Shown here: piece by piece, positions 32,173-42,757 of the stretch | Numbering within the stretch: the stretch's first letter is position 1 | How the letters are laid out: every line of letters begins with the position of its first letter | NCBI GenBank assembly: GCA_948567375.1 | Contig: CAOYZS010000008.1 | Coordinates: 62,001-126,000 of the forward strand | Length of the DNA: 64,000 bases | Direction of reading: 5' to 3' | From: Lunularia cruciata | Lineage: Eukaryota > Streptophyta > Marchantiopsida > Lunulariales > Lunulariaceae | Made by a program: the position numbers and the translations under genes | Notes under the pieces: model-generated | Seen by the model: only the letters and a program-made list of their open reading frames with translations | The model's database searches: none | Told to the model about the DNA's origin: nothing

Positions 32173-33616
32173 TGGGACCTAAGATACAGGCTGATACCGA
32201 GCACCACTCCGAGTAAACCCATTGTGTACTACAGGGCTAACTCCTATGGAATCTCCAAAGAACTCCGTTGTGACCAAGTAACCACAACAACAAACCCGAA
32301 CCACCAACTACAACCGCAAGTCGCAACTGCAAGTGCCAACACCACCAAGCACCACCCACTAATGTAACTCTAACCGAGATAACTACACTAGGGGAAAGGA
32401 CAACCTGTTACCTTCCATCATAACACGCACTCTCATGGTCTGCAGGTCATCACTTCCTACCTCACCGGAGAGAAACAAAGGTAGTCTGACTGGTCGTCAC
32501 TCTAGCCTCACCACCGAGAGCACACCAGAGCACCAACGCTCAAAAGTCAGGGCACCTCACACAAACGTGGTGCACAAACAGGAAGCAAAGAATGGAGGAG
32601 ATCCAATCACAAGAAATCTAAACAAAAACCCTCCATCTCATAACATAACAGAGGACTGACTCTGCCACCATTTGGCATTTGACATAAGAGCGGTTCGTAT
32701 CTAAGTCCTAAGCCACCAGGATCACCAAGAATGGGATCAAACTGCCTCTCCTAGCCAAAGCTACATGTGTATAGATAACAATGGCACAGTCACTATGACA
32801 ACAAGTGAGGGTGGACTAGTTGGCTAGGGCACCAGTCTAGGAACAAGAGATCTAGGGGTCAAATCCTGTTGCTCCCGATCTAGCAGGAAAGGCAGATTTT
32901 GCCAACCAATGACCAAGATCTACTCTAAACTAGCTAGCCTCACGCCAACCAGCTGACTTGCTGGCCCTTCTAGGTTTTCGTAGCCTCTCATAGCCCACAA
33001 CCCTATGCCTTGAAGCTTTAAACGCCGAAATTCAGCCAAATGAGGCCTTTCTTGTTGCCACTTCGAACCTCCTCCAAAATTGGCAAAACTTCTCCAAATC
33101 TGTGAAAGTCCTCCAAACTAATGAAACTCTTCCAAATCTGGCCAAACAGTGAAAACTCCTCCAATTCTGGCCAAAATCTACCGTAACTCCCAAAAAAATC
33201 TCACATAAAATTTGACGTAAACCCTAAAGATGGATATCCGCCAAATCCCCCGCTAACGTTCCACTCGAGCCAAATTGACAAAATGGGTTTTTCCAAATCA
33301 TAATTTCATGAGAAAAGCTTCCCAACTCCACTTTCAATTTGACTTTCTGAGCCCAACTCGCAGCAAATTGGTCCAGCCTTCACCTCCTGAGCTCAAAATC
33401 ACAACATTGCTTGAAAATTGCTCCTTCTTTGCTCAAAAGTTGGCCAACGCTTCTGCACACCGTCCGCCTAACTGCCAAATTTGCATCAATCGATTGAGCT
33501 ACCACACACTAGGGAAACACTGAACTTGAATTGAGCTACCAACAATCCACCGAGCTTGGAGATACCACCAACACTCATAGTTCTTGCACCCGATTTCCCC
33601 CTGACCTCACTTCTCT
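32173..33616 (-). other. Untranslated leader of family B
   Basis: About 1.4 kb between the 5' LTR and gag without a recognisable ORF. Just inside the LTR edge the minus strand reads ACATCAGAGAAG, which could be a mutated initiator-Met primer site (TATCAGAGCAG), but the match is weak. Confidence 0.45.
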
Positions 33617-34075
33617 GATGTAATCAGATTGCTTACCACTCTCAACTCAGTTCAACTCAGATCAGTACTTGATTTGTCACTCTATAAACTGCCAACAAAT
33701 GGGCACTGATTATAGTCAAGCCACACCCACTAAGCATAGAGAATCCAAGTGACGCTCGCCGGCCTTTGTCCACCATAGCTAGGAACTCGAAGGCTCAACA
33801 TCAGAGAAGTGAGCTCTCTAGAGCTCACTTCAAAACTATACCCTCTTGGACTCGAGCTAGCACTGAAACCGTAACGGTCCCGCTGACAGCACACTCAACG
33901 GTGTGAACGGTGCAAAGTGACGGTGGGCCCCACCGTGAAGTGAGTACTCCAAACACAAAATCTGACCGTCAGAAAGTAGTCTTTGAGAAATTGTTGAAAT
34001 ACCTCTTACTACTATCACTGGAACTCCAGTGTCCGAGCATCTAGATGCAGAACTACAAATGGCATGAGAGGTACC
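33617..34075 (-). repeat. Family B 5' LTR
   Basis: Nearly the same sequence as 24232-24700. Its outer edge at 34075 abuts family A internal sequence directly. Confidence 0.78.
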
Positions 34076-34250
34076 ACAAAGATCAATCCAATGTTCGCCC
34101 AATTGTTTGGATTCTTGGTATTTGATCAATAAACAAGGCAGTGTATCGTACCAACTTGTTTGGAGTGATTGTCTTTGATATTTTAAAAATTTTACCTTCT
34201 TCCAAGACTACATCTTGACAATCATTGGGGTGAATGACTCCTTCAACATG

Positions 34251-34973
34251 TGTGATAACGTGGCAAGTATCACTTTTGTAATAATCAATAAGTAATTGTT
34301 TGTTCCCATAGAGATACTAGTCAAGAATAGTCAAATAGAAAGTAAACAATAACACAACACTTGTTCTTCTCTAATCTCTTGGATAGAAACCACACCTAGA
34401 ACAAAGTAACAAGCACTCAATCTACAATCTTATCACAAATTAACCATGCTCATAATCACAATTCTTCAAATCCTTTCCAGATTGATATTGATTCTAACGA
34501 TTCAATTCCCTTGAAAGAAGTCTATTTCAACACAAGTGACTTCACCTTGGAAATTGTGTTCCACCCATCTACTAAAAATACAACTTCCTCAAAACATCAC
34601 TTGCTTCACATCAATCAAGCACTATGATTCCAAATGCAAAGTACTACCAACACTACAATTCCTCATAGATTCATCAAGGCATTGCTTTGCTTGCACCCCA
34701 CTCAAGATCAAACACACAAAATGAAATTAGAGTTGCAAAATCCAACATTTAACACACTCAAACTGCAATATAAATTTCTGCAAAGACTCATAAATGCACA
34801 TAAAAAATTGATACTCAAAATTGAGTTGAAACAATGAGCACTATGTTACAACACTTCTATTTTCTCAACTTCAAAAAATAATATTGAATACAATGTACTA
34901 CAAATGTTTGTTGTAAAAAGGCAGAGTCCTCAATAGTTAGAAAACTTCCTAAATTGCTTCCTATAGAAACAAA
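34251..34973 (-). repeat. Family A solo LTR A3, left part
   Basis: Begins TGTGATAACGTGGC, the mutated LTR terminus, and is interrupted at 34973 by solo LTR A2. It continues at 38729. The target duplication reads ACATG at 34246-34250 and ATATG at 39444-39448, one mismatch. The uninterrupted site exists in the paralogous A6 element near 58900. Confidence 0.78.
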
Positions 34974-35524
34974 GCATCTGTGACAACTTGGCAAATATCA
35001 CTTTTGTGGTAATCAAGTAAGTAAAGTTTGTTCCCGAAGAGATACGATTGAGAATTGGTCAAATACAAAGTCAAACAATAACAAGTAGTTCTTCATGGGT
35101 TCCTCTTTAATCTCTTGGGAAGCAACTACACCCAAAAGAGAGTAACAAGCTCATAATCTTGACAACTTGTCACAAATTCACACACCCATAATCACAACAT
35201 AGCAAATTTTGTCCAAATAAATATTGATTGTGATGATTTAGATTCTTCCAAAGATGGCACTTCATTGCAAAATGACTTCACCACAGAATTGTGTTCCACC
35301 CCTCCATTGAAGGCACAACTTCCTCAATCAAAATTGCTTCACATCAACATTGCATTGCACTCACAAATGCAGAATACTACCAACACTACAATTCCTCTCA
35401 ATTATGTCAACGCATTGCTCCGATTGCACTCCACTCAAGATCAAACACATAGAATGAAGATCAAGCTACAGAATCTAACATCCAACACACTCTGATTTGG
35501 ATTTCAAAACTCTCCATACACGCA

Positions 35525-35526
<2 letters not shown>

Positions 35527-35562
<36 letters not shown>
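35527..35562. repeat. (CA)n microsatellite
   Basis: About 18 CA units with no interruption. It sits inside solo LTR A2 at a site where A5 and A1 have only a few GT units (TGTGTGTTTGTGAG near 51790), so it expanded after or around insertion. Confidence 0.95.
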
Positions 35563-35564
<2 letters not shown>

Positions 35565-35798
35565 GTTGACACTCAAAATTAAGCTCAAGCAATGAGCATT
35601 GAAATTAGCACTTTGCTTTATCTATCTTCAAAAATTATGAATATTGAACAACATATGGCTGCAAATGCCTCCCTTAAATAGGAGAGCAATAGACAGTTAT
35701 CTTCCTAATGTACCACTTCCTAACAACTCTTCCTACGTGTAGATCCGAACTGACAATGCACCTCTTCATATGTGCCTCTCAAAATCTCAAAATTGTTA

Positions 35799-38346
35799 CT
35801 ACTCTGATCTGATGTCAATTGCTTCATTGGCTTCCAATCCCGATGACCTTTCTACCACTTTTCCTTCTACGGGTCTATCTGATTCTACCAACTCCTTCAC
35901 TACTTCTACTACTTCTTCACTATGAACTACAATTGAGGTCATGGGTAATCTTTCTAACTCTTTATCTCCCAACCCACTCTTCTCTAAGATCTCAAATGTC
36001 AAATCCAAAGATACCTATACTCCTACTTCTACAACTTCGGACTTCTCCTCCTTCACACTACTCCTAATCCTTTCTAACTTTAAATTTACTAAATCTAACC
36101 TAAGATTGATGTTGTCTCCTACTTCCAACATCTTCCTATCTACTTGCTCCCTCAATCGAATCAAAAGAGTGTTCATATCAACATCCTTTGCTCTTCTGTT
36201 CCTAGTTTCCTACACAAGCAACTATATAACTCATGTAGTCTCACTTCTTCCAAGCTTCCTTCAACCTCGGTGCACAACATAGCTCTCAATTTTCTCACAA
36301 CTTCTCCTTTTAGTTCTGATGCATAACATCAAGATCACTCTGCCCTCAACTCCTCCCGGCACATCTTCAACTTGTCTTTGTACTCAGCAGCAAGCATCTT
36401 CTTCTCCTCCGCATATTGAGAACTTTGGAACTCAACACTTCTTACCAAGTCTTGCAATCTTCTTCTTGTCTGATTGCCAACTCTCTCTGCCATGCTTGAT
36501 CTTTCCCGGCTGTGCTTTTCTTCAAGCCCTCTAACTCTTGCTCCATCACAACTGCTAGCACTTTCACATGAATACTTTTGATGTGTGCTTGACTGACCTT
36601 CTCTTTCATTTTTGTCAGCAATATCATATGCTCCTTCAACTCTTCAGCTTGACATTGCATTTCTCTCCCTCTCGACTCAAAACTCTCTTGCAACTTCTCG
36701 AAATTCTTCTTCATCAAGATTGTAGTCACCCAAGCTCTTCAACTTCTTCTTTGCTTTGAGTTACTCATTCCTACAATCCATTCACTTTAGCCAACAAATA
36801 CTTCACCACCTACAACTCATTCTTTACCTTCATCTGAGATTGCGGAATTACCTTTTGTTGCTCTTTCAACAACTCCAATAATGGAGTCACAACCTACACT
36901 AAATACTATACTCCTCCAAAGTTCTCTTTGTCTTTGTCTTTGGCTCCATCTTTGCACTTCGCCTCTTCCGCCGGCTCCTTCTCCCAAAGTCTCAATCTTC
37001 ATACTTTTAGCGATACTGCATCCACACTTCCTTCTTCCTTACCAGTAGAACTTGGGCATGCAAGGTCCTCCTTCTTTTTCTTAGTGTCAATCTCTTCCAT
37101 GACCAAGACTACACAAGGATTAGCACTTCCCTCCATACAGTCAATCATTGCATGAAAGTCTCCATCTTCTTCTGCTTCTACCGATTGTTGAACTTCTTCT
37201 TCACCCTCACTCTCACTTCCGAATTCCCCACTTTGCAATGTGAGCTCCGCTTCTTCTAAGTCTTCTCCTCTAGACTCTATCTCCCCTTCGGACTTGATTT
37301 TTGAAGGTTCTTCTCTCACCGCCTTCTTACTCCACATAGTGAGTCTTCAGATCTTCTATTGTGTTGGAGGCAACTCTACTTCTTTGGGTTTAGTCTGCTT
37401 CTTTGTCTTTGGGCTTTTGACTTCTTCCATCTCCCGATGTCTTGTTCTAAGGAAATGATCACTAGCTCCTAGGTGTGCCATGTAGTGTTGTTCTTCTTCA
37501 TCAACTTCTTGTCGTAGATAAGGATGAAAATGTGATACCATGCGATGCCTCTCCTCCGTTGTCAGCAAATTCAACCCAAAGTAGAAATGTGCTGCAAACA
37601 GTGTGAAATAATGTAGAGGCAAATTAGTTCTCCAATTGACAACCATTTGCCTCATTTGCTGGTAGAAGCACTTTGCCTAATTCACTTCACTATTGCAAAC
37701 ATCTAGTGGAAGAAGACCATCTACTGCATGTTCACGTATGTCATTTAATCAGGTTTGAATATAGACATTACAGCTCCTATGATGCTTCATTTATCGGGTC
37801 CCAATAGGACTCCACCTTGTAACCATAAGTTGTACATGGAGTGAAGAATGAATTGCAAATTTCTATAGTCTCCTATGTAGCATCACATTTCCGATAGAAG
37901 GTGATCCCAGTTGGGTCTCTTGCTTCCTTCCCCAGCACTAACCTCCAATCCGCCTCAATCCATCGGGCCAGATTTCCTCTCTTCCCCTTGAGTTTAGGAC
38001 CTTCCACACAATTACTGGCAGCTATCTCTGCCATGACTCTTGGGAAATTGAAATTCCAATTCCATGCTAAAAAGGTAATATGAAGTCTATTCAAAACTTT
38101 GATCCTTGCTACAACATCTAACCTCCAAATTGCAAAGCTCCTTATTGCAAGGGCGTTCTTGACCTTCTTTGCCATGATTTGCTCTCTCATTCTTTGGCAC
38201 TGGAAAACTATTCCCTCTCTTGGACGTGACACTCTACCCTTCTGGATTTTGGAAAATTTCACTCTCAATTGGCTTCTTGGCATTATTGCAAGATGACTAC
38301 TCAAAGGAATAGGATATCTACTTGGCATATTCAAATTCCCTTGCAC
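35799..38346 (-). pseudogene. ORF region carried inside the family A LTR (A2 copy)
   Basis: In minus sense: a conserved block with LNMPSRYPIPLSSHLAIM, REGIVFQCQRMREQIMAKK, FLAWNWNFNFPRVMAEI and LARWIEADWRLVLGKEARDP; then NLPLHYFTLFAAHFYFGLN and MVSHFHPYLRQEVDEEEQ; then an acidic stretch (KSEGEIESRGEDLEEAEL); then a coiled-coil segment (KNFEKLQESFESRGREMQ). Stops and frameshifts break it. The same order is seen in A6 (53592-55600), and parts are seen in A1, A4 and A5. It lies wholly between the LTR termini, as the TSD-flanked solo LTRs prove. I recognise no family, and the function is unknown. Confidence 0.72.
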
Positions 38347-38728
38347 AATCGCAATTTTATATCACCCCAAAGTGCAGTCATTCTTCAGTCAATTTCAATA
38401 TCAACTCCCCCTTCTTCTATGTGTTGATTTCCTATCAATGTCAATACATGCTTCTTTTGCTTGAAGTGTAGTTTCTTGCCATGTAGAGAGGTTGTTAGAC
38501 CATCTTCATATTGGCCTTCACTGCCCAATCTGAAGATGATTGTCTTTGGACTTCTCTCTTCATACTTCCCTTCCGAGTACTTCCATTTTCCAACCCAAAG
38601 TTGACTTCTTCATGTCTACTCCAAGACACACCCGTTCATCTTTTTGTTTGTAATTTGGTTTTCTTACTCACTTCTTCCTCAAAATGCTAACAAAACAAAA
38701 AAACCAAAAATGTGGGCACCACAGCATC

Positions 38729-39443
38729 ACACTACCACTTTGGATCTGGTCTACAACTACCCTTAATCTGATCTAAGTATTACCTAGATTTTGGATTTTA
38801 CACCCAAATTACCTTCAAGCACCTCTTGCACTTAAGTTTCTTTCACTATATCAATTTCTCTTTCTACAATTGTCTTATCTTTAGTCTTAAATGAAACTAA
38901 GTCAATGGATTCTAACTACATTCTCCTTCTCTACTTTGACTACTTCAATGGACTTGAGTAACACCCAAAATCACCTACATCCAATGTTTGACTACCTTGG
39001 ATCGGGTCACCTTCAACCCGAGGTGAAGTAGCTCCTAACTCAAAGTAGCTTCAATTTCCAAAATTAATTTTACATCTACTCTAGAAACTTCAAAAGCTTG
39101 TAACTTCAATTACAAACCTCCAAACTTGTGATTTTAGTGGCAATGGAAAGCACAAAACAAGGCACTACCAACAAGATATAGCACACATGATTTGGACATG
39201 TAGTCATTGAGATACAAACCCCGTTGTAATCTTGACCTCCCAACTTGCATTCCAATGCAATGTATCCTTACTTTGGGTTTACCACTTTTCCAGTCCGATC
39301 CCAGTCCTTCTTTTGACACAAAGTCAACTTCCTTGGGTCAGATCCACACACAAATGCTTCTCTTTTCTTCTACATTTGGCTTCAATTTGGCTTCAACAAT
39401 ACATTTCTTCTTTAAAACTCATCAAAAAAATAGGGGTACTCTA
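38729..39443 (-). repeat. Family A solo LTR A3, right part
   Basis: The 5' side (minus sense) of the LTR interrupted by A2. Its terminus has decayed to TAGGGGTACTCTA at 39431-39443. It is more diverged from A2 than A2 is from A1, consistent with an older insertion. Confidence 0.72.
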
Positions 39444-39699
39444 ATATGACTGACTCAACTCAACCCAAGTTGAATGGAGTTTAAACCTCCTTCCTCCAAA
39501 TTTTTGCTAACCAAGGATACATCCTATGGATCTTCTTCTTTGATCTCCACCTCATAACACTCCAAAACATTGACTTTGACTTCTTTGTTTGAGTCTTTTG
39601 AAGATGAAGATGACAAATCTTTGGATTCATCTTTCATCTTTTCATAAAGTAGTATCTTCGAACCTTCATCTTGTTGACTATCACCAACTTCTAGTCGTC

Positions 39700-40260
39700 A
39701 TATGAGATATATTTGAACTTGAGCTTTTACTAGTACCAATCCACCACAAGTTTTGCATTTTACAACCAAGGTCTTCCAATCAGCATGGGTAACAAATTCT
39801 GGTAACTAGTCTTAGTGCAATAGTTCAGCTTGAATGCTACTCTTGCAATAATCATGACTTAATTGGACAGCATGCCCAAGGGTTGATGCTTGGTTTGGTC
39901 TGAAAAATTCAAGATTTTGGGGCATCTGTTCAAAAGTGTGATACCCCAATCAGTGCATGGTATCCTCTATCATCATGTCACACTTGATCTTAAGTCAATG
40001 GGTACATATGTGATTGTGCAACCTACAATCTCCACATCTTCTTCTAGAGATCCCAAATCCTTTTGTGCAATATGGTAAATTATTAGTAGATCCTTGTTGA
40101 GGATCATCCTCACTTTCTTGAGGGCTGAACGTTGTTGCTTCTTGTACAACTTATTGTCCTCCCACAATCGTTTGAATATTATGCTGGCTTGTGTGGACAC
40201 AAGATCTGCCACAATATCAAATTGGGGTACTCCCTTGAGTTTCACCTTCTTAGACTTTGA
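39700..40260 (-). pseudogene. Protease region of A4
   Basis: LKGVPQFDIVADLVSTQASI and FKRLWEDNKLYKKQQRSALKK, followed by KDLGSLEEDVEIVGCTITYV, align with 58140-58400 of A6, just before the aspartic protease active site. Degraded by stops beyond. Confidence 0.7.
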
Positions 40261-40344
40261 CTTTAGGTTTGAGTTAACCCAATCTGACTTTACTTAGGGT
40301 TTCTTCAAGATGGTGACTTAAATATTGGTGGTATGAACCCAAGG

Positions 40345-40372
40345 TACTTTGGGTTTAGGGTTTAGGGTTGGA
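40345..40372 (+). repeat. Short interstitial telomeric repeat
   Basis: TTGGGTTTAGGGTTTAGGGTTGG gives nearly three TTTAGGG units, the plant telomere type, within the A4 internal region. Confidence 0.7.
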
Positions 40373-40899
40373 ATTAGATCCTCAACTTTGAATCTAATGT
40401 CAGCCATAAAAATTGGAGGTTTTGTCTTTGGGTCTTCCTCCCCACTCATTTTCTTAAGTTATCTACACTTCCTCTTAAATTTATTTTACAATGCTTTTGT
40501 CTTGGCTTTAGCCAAGATCTTCTCTTCCTTTGTAAATTAAATTACTTTAGGCCAAAGCTGCTTTGCCTTTCTTGAAGACAACAAAGTAGTGTTTACTTCT
40601 TTGAGATCATGCTTTAGTGTATTTCAACTCACAACACATCCAAGTCCAGCCATTTACCTTCTGAGGCTGGACTCAATCCTTGACAAATTTCTTCTTCAAG
40701 AGTGATGCAATTTGCCATAGGATCCGCTTTGGCTGCAATGCAACTTGCTCAATTGGAATATGCATTGACTTCATCGAAGGCTTTGGATTGGGTGGTTGGG
40801 AACACTAGTTACCAATGTGGCTAGACCCCTTACAATTTCCACAAATGGGAATATACTCAATCTGCCACCTTGGCTTTAAGACAATTTGGGGACCAATGA

Positions 40900-42650
40900 C
40901 CTATAAAGCCACAATTATAACTTGCACCCAACACAACATTCTAAGGTTGGTTAGATGTTGGCATTCTTTATTAGGGAGTGTAATTTCTGAAGTCCTTTGG
41001 TCCATACCTTGGACCTTGGTATGATGTACTTGCTTGGAGTGGTACCTTTTGGGTTTGGAACATCCACTCTTTTTCCTCATTCTGGTCCCAACTTGGAACC
41101 CAATCAATTTGTTGCACCAAGAATGCAGTTCAAGTGCTCAAGCACTATTTGTTGGCATGGCCTGACTTTCCACACTTAGTGCACCACACATTTGGTCTTG
41201 CAAATGAAGGGAGTTTCCTCTATCCTTTGCTCCAATCAGTTGAATCTTAAAATCCAAAAATTCTTTGATAAGAGTCTCTAGCTTAGCATCTATCTTATTG
41301 ACACTTTTAGTAGGAGTAGAATACTTTCTTCCCTCCTCCTTTGTTGTTCTTCCTTGGCTTAGCATCTTCTTTTGACTCCAAAAAAAGAACTTGACAAGGT
41401 AGAGGATTCTTCCAAAGAAGAGGAGGTACTACAAGCGGCTCTTTGTCTCACCTTCTTAACTTTCTTCTCTTGATTTCTTCTATTAGCGACCAAATGAGAG
41501 TAGAACACCTTGTATCAAGTGATGTGTTTGAGTATCTTGTCCAAGGAATTTATGTTCCTTTACCTAGCAAAGATCCAAATTTTTGGTGACAATACACCAA
41601 GAAACCATGTAATGGCTTGGGCATCATAGTAACCCACTACACTAGATTGCTTTGGCACTCAATTCAGCAATGCCATGAACCACTCTATGTAATCTCTCAA
41701 CTTCTCATTCTTGCCACAATGTAAGTCATTTAGTGCAGCAAAGACACTTGTATCATAGTCAAATCTCCATAATTTCTCCAAGAAGTTGTTCTAAAGTGCT
41801 ATCTAGTTGGTTGGCTTGAACCTCTTCTAAGTTACATGGGTATACTAGCTCCTAGCTTTCTAGAGCAAACTTGGGAAAATATGCAGCTAATAAGTAGAGT
41901 CATGCACCCTGTTGGTGAAGGAAGTCACTTCAAACTCCTCAACAAACTGATCAGGTCTTCATCACATTCAATCTCCTTGTACTTTTGATAAGCTTGTTTA
42001 GTAATATGGAAAGACATCATATTAAAAGTCTGATGGAAAGGCTGTTGAGGTACTGAACTTGGTTGACCAAAGGGACTTGAAGGCAATTCTGCTTAGATTC
42101 AGGCCAAGGGTCCAAAGGTTCCAAATTCAACAATAGATCTTTGTCAAGAGGTACATCGACCTCAACTTGACTTGAGGAAGAATGTCAATATCATCAAATT
42201 GCTCTTCAATATCCCAATGAACTGTTTGGGGGATCATATCTGAGATGTATTGGCATTCTTCTTCAATCAATACTTGTGTTGTCTTTGCAAAAATCAAATC
42301 CTTCAAATAACTGGCTCCCTAGCAATTTTGGGAGAGGTTGGTGTGTTGTGTCATAGTAAATATGTCCATCTACTTGCACCTTTGGAATTCTGGGAAATTT
42401 TGGTATGTTATGTCTTAATGAATATGTCTGTCTCCTTGCATCTTTCTTTCTTTTGGGCTGACGGGATGTAAAATAGTCTAGCCACCCAACTTCTCATTTC
42501 TTCTGTTCAAGTTGTTGCAAGGCTTCTTGTACTTTGTGAAGAACTTGTAAGTCCAATGCCTCCTTCTCTAATTCTTGAGTAGTGAATTGGCTCTTTTAGT
42601 GTTCTTCTTCTTTGCATTGTAAATTTCATCTATGAGTCCTCTCCTCTTGT
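40900..42650 (-). pseudogene. Gag of A4
   Basis: Minus-sense fragments LETLIKEFLDFKIQLIGAKD (41.25 kb), KYSTPTKSVNKIDAK and the N-terminal MSTLREQQEE-like coil (42.65 kb) match A6 gag in order. Zinc-knuckle cysteines are partly lost. Confidence 0.68.
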
Positions 42651-42730
42651 TGTTCTCTCAATGTAGACATTCATATTTGATGGATAATCAACATATGAAT
42701 TGATTCATATTCTTCAACTCCTAGGATTTA

Positions 42731-42752
42731 TATCCTTGGTAGCAATGCCAAC
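42731..42752 (-). promoter_or_regulatory. Primer-binding site of A4 (tRNA-Asp type, decayed)
   Basis: The minus strand next to the LTR reads TTGGCATTGCTACCAAGGATA. With A6's better copy this fits the TGGCGCCGTTGCCGGGGAT primer site of tRNA-Asp, used by Athila/Tat/Ogre gypsy elements. Confidence 0.55.
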
Positions 42753-42757
42753 AATCA

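Larger units (their letters stand above)
24137..34075 (-). mobile_element. Family B Ty3/gypsy element encoding a DNA methyltransferase and a PHD finger
   Basis: An element of about 9.9 kb on the minus strand. LTR copies are near 33617-34075 (5') and 24232-24700 or longer (3'). Coding order along the minus strand: gag with two zinc knuckles (32.2-30.2 kb), protease with DSG (about 30.06 kb), cytosine-5 DNA methyltransferase (29.7-28.4 kb), RT (27.8-27.1 kb), RNase H (27.0-26.6 kb), integrase with HHCC and DDE residues (26.2-25.1 kb), and a PHD finger at the C-terminus (25.1-24.97 kb). Roughly twenty stops and several frameshifts are scattered through it, so it is inactive. All domains are well enough preserved to be read, so it is much younger than the A4 element it sits in. 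Confidence 0.88.
34979..38723 (-). mobile_element. Family A solo LTR A2 (3745 bp, TSD GCATC)
   Basis: A complete solo LTR. In minus sense it starts TGTGGTGCCCACA at 38723 and ends AAGTTGTCACA at 34979. The five bases on each side are identical, GCATC at 34974-34978 and 38724-38728. At 3745 bp it is unusually long for an LTR. It carries a degraded coding region (next entry). It is inserted into another family A LTR (A3). Confidence 0.93.
34076..42757 (-). mobile_element. Internal region of old family A element A4 (split)
   Basis: In minus sense, 42757-39449 holds gag and protease remains. 34245-34076 continues the protease-RT linker after the A3 insertion, aligning without gap to A6 at about 58900-59050. 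The element is then cut by family B at 34075; no pol is found to its left. Decay is heavy: most tryptophan codons and CpG-like sites are mutated. Confidence 0.75.
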
